This document shows, piece by piece, positions 48,801-60,800 of a stretch of 64,000 nucleotides of DNA (positions within the stretch are counted from its first letter, which is position 1; each line of letters starts with the position of its first letter). The position numbers were made by a program, and so were the translations under genes. This stretch comes from Pachyseris speciosa (taxonomy: Eukaryota; Cnidaria; Anthozoa; Scleractinia; Pachyseridae), in the NCBI GenBank assembly GCA_016490735.1, contig JAEMWC010000195.1, forward strand, positions 319,501 to 383,500, in the 5' to 3' direction. The notes beneath the pieces were generated by a model. The model had not been told where the DNA came from. It did no database searches and saw nothing but the letters and a program-made list of their open reading frames with translations.

Positions 48801-51800
48801 TTATCGCTTTGCAATAATTTTTATATCTTTGTGCTATTCGAATTCCGAAACCATTTTTGCGTTGACCGTAAAATAAAACTGCCATTTCTCTACGAGTGAG
48901 TAGCAATTTTAGCATACGACCACGGCTTTAAATGCGTTTCCGGTATACAGGTTGGTATACAACTTTACCCGAACTTAAAGTAAAGTATCGTACTCACGTT
49001 GTATTTTCTTGTTAGGGATTAACATTTACACCACAAGAGAGAGCAAACTATTGTGAATTTCAAGATTGAACTGTTCGCTATTGTTAAGAAAAAGAAGGGG
49101 CCATAGAATACGAAGCGATGTTTCGTGTTAGTTCACGGTCGACTAATTCACGCAAATTGAAAGGCTCTTGAACAAAAATATTTATTTTGGGGTCAGAGTA
49201 AGAAATCGCAAAAGCCTTTCTAAAAGAAATGTTTAGTCAGAATTGAATTCCTCCAACGTACCTCTTATAGGAACCGAATTTATTAGAGCGTTTCCTGACC
49301 CGGGTTTTGATGCTAAACAAGTATTGACCGAGTGGTGGACTAAGTACTAGTGATGGTGCAATACCGGAAGTCAAACCAACAACGCGTGTAGCTTTTCTTT
49401 TTCGGTTATCTTCGAGAAACTGGTCAACGGATCTAGACGCCGGTTTATACCAAATTCTTCGCTTTCTTTCAAATTTCAAATTCGGAAATTGGCGTTGGTA
49501 TTTCGAGTAGTGAATATCCAGAGAATCGGTTCACCATTTTTAAGCGGCCGTCGCTATGGCGACGAGCCGCTTCTTGCATTACCCTTTTTGAAGCGGCCGT
49601 CGCTTAGCGACGATTTTTCTTCCTCTGCCCCTCTCGGCCAGAGGAAGAAACAATGATATAAGTAAAGAAATAATTTAATTATACCGGTTCCGAGTTTGAA
49701 CTCGCGACCTTCAATTCCTAACTCGGCCCCTTATCCGACTGCGCTAATGAGACATCTCTTGCGGTGACTATGTAATTTTGTAGTAAATAAAGTCATTAGG
49801 TTGGTCACGCATCGTCTCTTTAAAATCCTTTTCAATGCCCAAGGGTTACAGAGAAAAGAAATGTTTTCTCAGAATTGAATTACTCCAATGTACATCCATA
49901 ACGAAAGATATTTATTTGAGAGCGGTTGTTTTGAGCAGTATTTCAGAACAACGATGATTGGGTATGGAATGAAGGTAAGAAAGGTGTCAGGTTTTATTTT
50001 GCGTGATTATAATTATTTTCTTGATGCTCGCGTCGTTGTATCTAAACTTCGCGTAATAATGTAAACAGTATAAACTTTAATTGACTAAATGGCACCAAGA
50101 GTAGCATTACGCTTGCTTTCCCGATATTGCGTGTAAGTTATGTTTCTTGTCTGTTTCATTCGTGGGAACGGGCACTTCTGATTGGACAGATATTATAGTT
50201 TTGAAACTGTGCCCTGTTTATGGTTATTTTCGTTTCACAATGCATTTGTTTTAAACAAAATCTTTGGGCATTTGTGTTTCTTTTCCGGAATGATAAATTG
50301 TAACAACGTTTAAAATAATTTATAAGCCCTATGAAATCTTAAATAAAGTCCATAACTTTCACTGAATTTACTTTACATGTAACGAGATTGTTCGTGACCC
50401 GGTTTTGAAGATAAACAAATATTGACATAAACAAATATTGACCGAGTTAGTGATGGTGCAATACCGGAGGTACTAGTGATGGTGTAATACCGGAAGTGAA
50501 ATACAGCTCTTTTGCGTGGCGTTGTTTGAACATACCTTGGTAGTATTGAGATATCGGTTATCGTCGAGAAACTGGTCAACGTATCGAAGACTCAGATTTA
50601 TACCAAATTGTTCGCTTTCTTTGAAATTGTCAAACAAATCGAAGTGCCAGTGTTTTGTCAAGCTTCAGCTGGCCTTGGTTTCTCGCGTAGTGAATATCCA
50701 GACTTTTCGGTGTTAAATTGCAAAATAGGTTTACAGTTTAAGCGTTGACAAAAGAAAAAAGAAAAACAAGTGAAAAGGAATAGAAAAAAAAAGAGATCAA
50801 AGAAAAAAAAACTTCACTCTGTTGAGGCTTGAACCACCGACCCTAAGCTGTCATTATAGTACGAAAAGAGCGCACTGACCCACTAGGCCACCAAAAGCTT
50901 CCTTACACGCGCAAATGAATTTTAAATTCTTGTTCATTCGGAGTGAGGAATTGACTGTCCTGCCAACTGAAAGGTGACAAAAATTGAATTACGATCAACT
51001 TGAACTTATCCTGTGCATTAATCCGGCTCGGATGGTCAAAAAGGCCGCTTCTAATTCTCGCAGAATTTCTTGTTTTTATTAGTATATATACCACACAAGT
51101 GAATAGTGCTTTTCGCGCGCTCTGATTAGTTAACTTGGAGGTGATTATCAAGTACTATTCACCTCTGAGCAGCCGGCGCGCGAGATTCTACAATTTTCGA
51201 CCGCTTGTCAGTATATTGTCACACACATAGTAATGTTTTGGTCCGCTAATTATCCAGCTTGTGTGGTATGTACTAAAACAATTATTCACCTCCGTGTCGG
51301 TGAAAATGGTGGATATTTACCGAGCCTCAGTGTCGGTGAAAGTGGTGGATATTTACCTCCACTTCGGTGAATAACTGTTAATTACAAAATAAACAGGAAA
51401 GAACGTTGACAAATTCAAGAGTTGCATCTAAGTGGCTGTTGTACCTGTGAGACGATAGTCCTTGACATTATCTGCCTTAATTAACACTGTCTCCCATAAG
51501 CTGCCTTCCTATTAAAAGAACGAGAACGAATTGTACAAAAAATTAGTCACTTATGTTGCCAGTCTGACCTTCGAACTATTCACCCACCACCAACCCACCA
51601 CTACAAAAGTGCGTTTTGTTACTTTTGGTATGTTAAAACATGTCAAAAGTATTGCCAAATTTGCTCCTGAATGCGGCAAACGTTTGGTTTTGGTCGATTG
51701 CTTTATGCTCAGGTTCAGCGCAGACCAAATGTCAATAAAAATTGGTTGTAATATAGTGTAAAACGTGAATATTGTAAACCAATAACAAATCATTATTTAC

Positions 51801-54800
51801 TACGTAACATCAGTGAAAGCAATTTTTTTTTTCATGTATAATAGTACGATAGTCTTTACCAATTCCATGAAAATTTATGATTGTTTCCTGCATCCTGTCA
51901 CACTGCCATAAAACCCTATTCACAGGGTTGTCTCATCTTTGATATCGATCAACACAAAGCTTTACACTTCTCCGTAAACTATTCAACATCTGATATTCTT
52001 AAAATAAGGGTACATTTTCACCATTAAGAAGTCAGTAGTCCATCAACAAGTAATGACTTGAGAAAAATATCACAGGAGCACCCGTCGTGTTTCAAGTTCT
52101 TAGAAACAGACTACAGGTAGCTCAAACCTCTTTTAGGGACGGTGCTTCGTAATAAAAAGCTATTTCTGCGGCTCACACAAGGATCTCACCAAGGGCTATT
52201 GGAATCTAAAGAGAAATTTGGTGGTAACCAGACCAGTGTTTCATTTCAGAGCTACCATAATGCACAAATGTTCTAAAACGCCTCAAAAAACGAAACAATG
52301 TATGACATCTTTTTCCAAAATGAAGCTTCAGTGTCAAATGAAAAATCGCGGTTACCCCCAATTTTTTCTTTGGATCCCAGTACTAGTTTTTACATGACCA
52401 CAAAAAAACATGAACTTCACCAAGTAACCGTTTTTTCGAGATTGTGAATCTCAAAGTCCAAAATCATCCCAAATTGATGGTTAATCTTTGTAAAGTAGCG
52501 CCCATCAATCTACAACACAACTAGAATTCCTGATTGTACAAAAACAAACAAGAAATAAAAATTGTCCACTGTATAATGATAATCATATAAAACCTTGTAA
52601 TTTCCTTCGTCGTCTTTCTCCTCAACAAAAAGCGAGATTGATTTGCTTTTTAGGTTAAAATCCACCCAAAAGTCTCGTATTTTAGGATCCATAGGCTGGT
52701 AAATCTGTGAAAAATGAAGTTAGTGACAAGTTTAGTCATTTAACGGCTAACCCTCCATTATAAATTACTGAAAGGGAACACTTCTCATCAAAAAACAAAC
52801 GCCATTTACTGCTATCATACCAAACGTTTTGCATTTGACTCTGATCTGCGGATGAACACTTCCAACAGGCCTTGTTAAGAATGCTCATGTTTAGCAAAAC
52901 ATGCTGGCATTCTGAATATATCTCATTGAAACACTCCCGGTTTAGAAGCACTTGGTTGACAGTATCCTTGTTTAGGAAAGAACCAAGCATAGAACCAAGC
53001 AGAGTTCGTTATGGATCTCTCGACGACTGCACCTGCAAACCTCATATGGTTGGCTTGATACAACGTTACGGTAATATTATACAGTGAAAAAGTGATATAG
53101 CAGGTAGTCAAATTTAGCGCCAAGTTGATTTATTAGAATTTAGGTCGACTTAAAACAAACTGACGCATATTCAGAATCTTTACCATCGTTACCCACCTCT
53201 GCTATCCCAAATTTAGCTGAATAACAAGGAAATGAAGTCACACTGTAAATCAAAAATTGAAAAGGACTCATTGGTGTTAGAAAGAAAACAGTAGAAGGAC
53301 AATAAAATAACAACATAAGTAATTTAAGATGTGGTTCTAAGGATTCTGTCGAAAAAGGTTTTTACACTAGAATAAGTAGATACATCTCCATCATAATGGA
53401 GTAATTATCTCTTCTTATTTAAATAAATTAATACTCTCTCAAATTACTTCACGAAGTATAAAATGATGAACACTTGACTACAAAGAAAATGTTAAACAAA
53501 TTACAAAGCTACTGAGGCTTTTTTTTAAGGTCAACACGTTTCGTGTTGGCTTGTGTAGTCTCTGCTTTCGTTACAAATGATACCACCACGTATATAGATA
53601 TCAACATGCCTTTTCAGTTAGGCACATCTCTCAAATAAATTCTTCTTCTGAAATATCAGGTTAATGATGAATACCCCAATGGCTTCATTCCGAACGTGGG
53701 TCCCGTTACGTTCGGAATTATCCGGCCTAAGGGGCCGCTAATTTAGTCTAACTGTTACTTTAAATTGGCTTTCATACGTGAGTATCCCTGAAGAACAAAA
53801 GTGTGGTAACAACAACAGCGGAGTAAACAAATGTCGGGTACTTTTATCATTGATTTTTCGGTATTCCTGCACAGTAAAACACTAAGCTGCTCATCTACAC
53901 GACGCTTGAGGGAACACGGTTTCTCTTTCATTGATTTCTTAAGTTCTACCAGTTCTTTCTTCACGAAAACATGATGTAATTTTGACTGGACAGTTACTTT
54001 CGCGGCACCGTTTCTTTTTCGGGTTCGAAAATTAACGTTCCTTTCGCCGGGTACCAGTTAGTTTCGGGGATCCGCTACTGTCAGAACTCTGCGGTATTTG
54101 GAGATAGATTATGCACTAAACGTAAAGGATATTATTACGCATATTACCTCTGCTTTTCCTTCTGACTTTGATTTAAAGTGTTGAGGAAAATCCGACAGCC
54201 CTGCAGACATAAGGTAAAGAATTGTACAAGAAATATTACATATAACCTGTTCGAATTAAAACCCCAAAACACTTTTCTTTAAGTCGGAAATGCAATAGTG
54301 TTCATACTTTGATTTCAAGCCCAACATCCATCAGTGGGCCTGGCCACCTCGTCACGGACTAGTTTGCAACACAAATTCAATTCTTGTCACTTCTGTTATT
54401 CTTGAAATGCTAGCTTTTGCTGATGGCCCGTGGGCTGAAGTCGCTCTCACCACACCTACAGAATCTGTAGCAAGTGCTGTATCTCTGCAAACCAATCAGT
54501 ACCCACCAGTCTAACCAAGCGACTTACGTACTTGCCTACGTGGAATATGTAATCATAGGTCTTCATATCTGTTTCACTCTAATCTGCCTTCAGTTTCCCT
54601 ACAGCCCTCCGTTATTTACACCTATCTGTTGAACAAACTAGAGAACGATGAAATACCTCGTCTTTTCTCTACCCGTCCCCTTACCAAATTTTGTGCCTTT
54701 ATTGATCTCTCCCATTACGAAGTTTAAGCAACGAGGACGACGACGGCAACGAGAACGTCACAAAACAATAGGCTTAATGAGCAAAAACAATCGCCTGCAC

Positions 54801-57800
54801 GTGCGTTTTACATTTTGGTACATTTCTTTGCCGTCCTCTGCAAAACAACAAAGTGAAATGACCAAATTTTATGTTTTCTTGAGAACGTGATCGAAAGACG
54901 GTAATTTTTTCTTTCTATTTTCTTACTTTGACGTCGTCTATAGCAATTTAGACCCTGAACAGTTCGGCAGTATTTTTTAAGTTAAACAATTTCGAATAAT
55001 CGCGGAAGAGTTACAAAAACGAGAAGTTATATTTCGAAATAACGTTGTCGTTGCAGTCGTCGTCGTTACTTAAGCTCCCTAGTACCAGGGAGCTTAAGCA
55101 ACGACGACGACTGCAACGACAACGTTATTTCGAAATATAACTTTTTGTAACTCTTAAACGGAAATAAGAAAGAAAAAATTGCCGTCGTGCGCTCACGTTC
55201 TCGAGAAAACATGAAATTTGGTCATTTCACGCTGTTGTTTTGCAGAGGACGGCAAACAAATGTACCAAATTGTAAAACGCACGTGCAGAGCATTGATTTT
55301 GCTTATTAAGCCTATTGTTTTGTGACTTTCTCGTTGCCGTCGCCGTCGAAAGGTACATCAACCACTAGAGTACAGTGACCCAAAAAAGGAATTAAACAGG
55401 TCTGCCGAGGGATGACTAAACAAATTCTTTGAAACCTCGCCTCTTAATGAAGAAGAGGCTGCTTGGACAACAACTTCAAGGGGGATGTGCATGTTCCCGA
55501 CAATCGGCCACTGTGTATGCAACAAACTGCTTCTTCATTTGAAAACTGCTACCAGATAAGAAACACAGGTCAACATGCGTGGAACACTTCAAGGAAGTAT
55601 TAAAAAGAAAAGTGTTCGGTGAACTAGCCAAGATTCTCGAGGCCCCAGATGCCTGCAGCCATCGAAGGTATCAACAGACAAAGTGTCAGCCAAGACACCT
55701 CCGAGACACAGCTACGCACTTTCTACCCTTGTTTACAAACGTTGAACAAAAGAAAAAAAAAACAGAACATCAGAGGGACAACACGACAGCATCATTGTGA
55801 GGATCCAAAACAGAGCCAACCTCTGTCTCTGCAGTAGATGGTGTGGAATAAGATTGTCGTCGCCTAGTAAAACCTTTCCATAATCGACTACATCAGTCGT
55901 GGTTGAATGAGCAAGGTGGTTTCAGAAAGGGCAGAAAGTGTACAGAACAAATCTTCACCATCTACAATTTTACTGAACAATGGGCAGAGTACCAACAACA
56001 GCCCTTCATCAATTCCTGGACTTAGAATAGGCTTTTAATGACATTCACCGGAACAACCAGTGGAATATCTTGAGGGCATACCGGATTGCTACCCTTTTCA
56101 CGTACTCCTCTCGAGGATTGCACAGGTCTGCAGCAATGACCAATCAGATTTAGCCTTTCAAATGCTGTCTAGGGTCAGGTAGGGCTGTACCATGTGATCA
56201 CTACTTTTCAATCTTGATGATGAAATGTTTCAACTGTGAACCATCCATATCAATTGCCTTACAATCATGATAATCCTTTGCCAAAGAATATCGCAATCCT
56301 TTTAAGCAGGCGACAGGCGATTTTCGCCGCCCGTGTAAACAACAAATTCAACTGCAACTCTGACTTTCACCATAAAACGATATGGTAGTGTTGTCAATAT
56401 TTGTTTTTTGTGATTTCTCTACATATTCTCCTTCTTCTACGCTCTTCTAACTCTGTTTCTAACTCTGTTATTAACGCAAACTACTCAATAGGTGATGAAT
56501 ATTCACTCAACAGGAGTTTTGGATTGGTCATGTATTACGATGTGAGGACGGTAACATTTCCAAAGCTGCTCCGAGACTGAGTATCATCAAGCAAAATCGC
56601 GTCGAAGAGCAATCCCGTACCCAGAGTCCTCAGGTTCCTTGGCCAGCGGTTAGTCGCCTGGAGAGACTCTGGGATAATGGGAAAAAAATCACATTTTTTG
56701 ATTGGCTGGCCCGTAACGGCTTCCACTGTTTTACTCCAGATTTTCTGGGAAAATGGCGGTCCATTATCCCAGAGTCTCTCCGGGCGTCCACCCGCTGACG
56801 AAACAGCCCGAGGACTCTGGGTACGAGATTGGTCGAAGAGTGGAAGGAGAGCTTAAGAAATTGACGTCACCTGGGTACAAGCTTTAATTACTCGGCCATT
56901 CTACGGGAAAACCGAGTCTAAAACTGAGCTTATTCTTTGTCGTCGTGTTTCATCCACAAAGCTCACTTCCGGCGTTTCTGCGCAAGCGCAAACTTAAAAT
57001 AGCAATACTTCGTGGATGGCCCTGGGAACGAGGTTGTTCAAAAACAATGCCGCCCTGTTGGATGAGACATCACGCACATTTCACGTACACTAAAATGTCT
57101 ATTCACCTTGTGTTTTCGAGGTCTGGACAACTAATATGTTAAGAGAAGTGTCTATACGATTGTTTGCAAGTTCAACAGCGAGACGAAGGTCTTAATATGG
57201 CCATTTGAACTAACCTCCAGATGTTTCAATCGTGCCCCTGGTTACCTACTAGACGATGAAATTGAGTGGTGCATTTTGCTGAATTACGGGATATCACACA
57301 CCCCTGAAACTTTGACAGGTAGCTTGTTTACTGTTTTTGTATAATATTTCAATTTCTTCATTTTTTACTTGCGTGACGTGAAATCCAACTATAGCAAGAA
57401 CTGGCTGCAGAAACCTTACTCTCTCTTTTACAATCTCTCTGTTTCAAATGACGTATTTGCAAACAGTTTCACCCCGCTGAATATGTTTTCTCCTCTCATT
57501 TCACGAGATTCCAGTAACATTTTTGCCAAAAAATCATCTGTTCTGTAATGGTCTTTAATCTCCTGGCATCAAAAACCACTAATCATTCATTGTTTTTATG
57601 GGTCATCGTTTTCTAGGTAGTTGGTTTTCCGTGCCATCTTTTTTGGGTCATCGTTTCCTAGACAGCCATAACACAAGCAATAATGACTGTACTAATTGAA
57701 AAATACGTTGTATTAAAGAAGACAGTGCTACTATCTGTACATGATGAACATGATAGTGTGAAAATAAAATTTAGAAAGGAATTTAGATCTTGTTATTCTA

Positions 57801-60800
57801 ACTTTGCCATAAAATTACAACCGTGTAGGTGAATCAGTGAAGTTCTGATTGCCACTTGTGCGAGGCCGCGTGAAGGCCAATATGGCCTCTTGTTTGACAA
57901 GCAATATCAGCTGCAGTATGTGTGTTGAATGGACCAAGCATGTTTAATAACGTTACTACCTTATTTACCACTGGGCGAGAATGGATCGAGATGGAATGGG
58001 TAAAGAAGTACAAATGGACTAGTTATCATGCGTTTTAGACGCAAACATAGTGTTGTTTTCTATGAAAATGGACAGGACTGCGTTAATATGTAAGAAGGAA
58101 AGTGAAATGTTATTACACATTAATTTTTACACTTACTGCTTCAAACTCTTCACTGGTGATATCACTAAAGGTCTGAGCTACAGAGCTAATGGTGAAATAC
58201 TCCTGAGCCTTCTTTTGCCTGACATCAGCAGGAATCACACGGAAAATAAGTTCAACCAGCCCTGCTTGCAGTTCAAAATCTGTAGAGAGAGCGTCTGATG
58301 TTAATGCCAAAATCTCATCAGTATCAGTACATCAGATATTTATAAACATTGTCTTAGAAAACATAATAAACAGTAACTTTTTTCTGTTGCAGAGAAAAGG
58401 AAATTTTAGGTACCATCTGAAAGAAAAGTAGAAACTGTAGTTCATTTCGCTTGTGCATTTACCTTCTAAATTAGTTCCGAGGAAACTTAGCCCTAGTAAG
58501 GAAGTTGAAACAAGCAAGGCTAGAAAATAATTGTTTGTGTACTCAAGGCATACAATCCATGTATTTAAAGCGGAACAGAACTATTGAATTTGAGTAAAAT
58601 CGGAATCACCTCCAGCTGTAACAAGTACATTTTCCATGTTTTCCTCCCTGTAGAAATTAATTGGAAACCGTTTGTTATCATGAAATCTTGAAGCACTATA
58701 TCTTACACCTTTAAGAACTGAGAAGAAGGAAAGTAAAGTGCGAGTTGTAAAAATAAAATAAAAAATAAATAAATCGCCACAAAGTTGTGACAAACTTTGT
58801 CTGGACCTTAAACTTACAGAATAGACAGAGAAGGAATTTATTAGAACTTTGATTAAGTGAAATACAGTGTTAATGAAGCCAAGCTCAGCTGACTGTCACA
58901 TCCTTTGTAATACTGACATTTGTAGATCATTTTAATGTCATTATTAATAGCTGTCTTGTCAAAGGCATTCTCAGCAGTATTTCCAACCAATTTCCATATA
59001 TTTATGAGTCTACGTCTTATTATAAAAATTAACCAGACATGGTAAAAACAAATAACACTAATCATTATTAAACTGACATACAATTCATTGAATGCAATGC
59101 TGATGTCCTCTTCTTGGTTTTTTGCATTGTTTTCAGTTTCTCCAAGGATCAAGTTTGTTAGCTTTACTGCCTAAAACACATTGTTAGTGAGAATAACTAA
59201 GTAAATGCTCACTGGAAACATTACTCTTGTATTTAATCACAATTATTCTTTAGCCTTCATACCATCTAAAGTCATATCAAAGTAATAGAAAGAAACTTAA
59301 ATTTTCTTGCACCCTTATGCTTATTTGGTTTCCAAAGCTCTACTCATCCCCATTTTCCTTCACTTGCAAATACCAGAAAGTTAACAGCTTTGGGCATAAA
59401 ACCAAGATGCATTAAAATAGACAATGAAAAATGCTAGTCTAATATACCCTTTTCAAAGACATCATTTCTTGTTCTTACTTCACACACATATTCCACAAAT
59501 AAAAGCTTACTTCAATCCTGAGAGGAATGCCTCTTTTGTCATTCAAAAGAAAATCACGAATAAGTGCTGGAACCACCAAAACCAGCTTTGTCTTCCCTTT
59601 AAGGAAACAAGTGCATAAGGAGTCTGTCTCAACAAAATATAGATACAACACACTGGTTGATACTGACCACAAGTAATACAGTGCAGTAAGGAAAATATAC
59701 ATTTATTAAGCCAACAGGCAAAATTATCAGTCTCAGTGCAGATAAATAATTTAAAAGTGCTACCAGTTAGTCATGAAGGAACTGTTGGCAAAAAGGGTGA
59801 TTTGATCAACTTAGCTATACATTCCAGGGCTTGAAACTAACTTTTCAGCTTACTAGCCCAGTGGCTAGTGAGAGGTTTGATTCACTAGCCAAAACACATT
59901 TTTCACTAGCCAGACTTGTTTGCCAGACGTTAATCCTGTGAAGCAGTTTAGGTAATTTCTTTTCCAACCACAATACTATGCATGATGTCCAACTTATCAT
60001 CTTTTTAGAAATAAGTATGTTTGACATTTGAAAGTGTTATAATACAAAAGTCTTTTTTTTTACACCATAAATTAAGTTCTTCAAAAGTTGAAGAAACACT
60101 GTGGTACAAATTTAACGTTATTAGTAAACCAAACTTTAAACTATGAAATTGGAATTCTTACGTCTGGTACTCAACAGTGTCTAAACACAGTCATTTAAAT
60201 ACAAAAACGGATGCTCTTTTGCATGCAAAATGCGATTTGAATTTTAAGGAACTTGAAATAAAATAAGTCACTGGAACAAATTATTTGAATCACATCACTT
60301 ATTTATCAAGTTTCACCATGTAATGATAATGCTGTAGAGAAACAACATTAACAGAAATACATTTAAGACAAAGTATTTTTTGTATTTCAATCGTCTGTGT
60401 GTCAAATGTTACAGGTGCGTGATGAAAAGAGAAACACTTTTGAAACCTTGCTTTCATGTAAGTAAATCATCAATAAACAGAGCATCATAAGCACTATTTC
60501 ATATTGAAATTCAACATTTATAAGACAGAGTATTGGTTTTTCAATCGCCTTATAGAATGAGAGTTATCACATTTGTGTTTGTTGCGATGGCACAAATTGA
60601 ACAGTCACGCTCGCCAGCGCGCAATGAAAAGAGAAACACTTTAGAGAAAATGAGGGAAATCTCAATGACCAGCAGCAAATTGGGGAAATGTTGGGGAAGT
60701 ACACCTGCAGTTTGTTTGTTGTTCATTGCATTAGTATGAAAGAAAAAAAAAAGAAAAAGTCATTTGTCTGTTCACTTGCATAACTCCATTTTCTTTAAAT

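Noticed and set aside
49680..49760. Possible tRNA gene on the minus strand
   Set aside because: A and B boxes are present but the cloverleaf stems do not close and the flanks are repeated elsewhere, so it is a SINE.
50815..50900. Possible tRNA gene on the minus strand
   Set aside because: B box and A box are recognisable but the acceptor stem does not pair; treated as a SINE head.
52736..52990. 84-codon minus-strand frame next to exon 10
   Set aside because: No acceptor/donor pair fits, and the SYCP2 alignment runs directly from the exon at 53197-53242 to that at 52594-52704.
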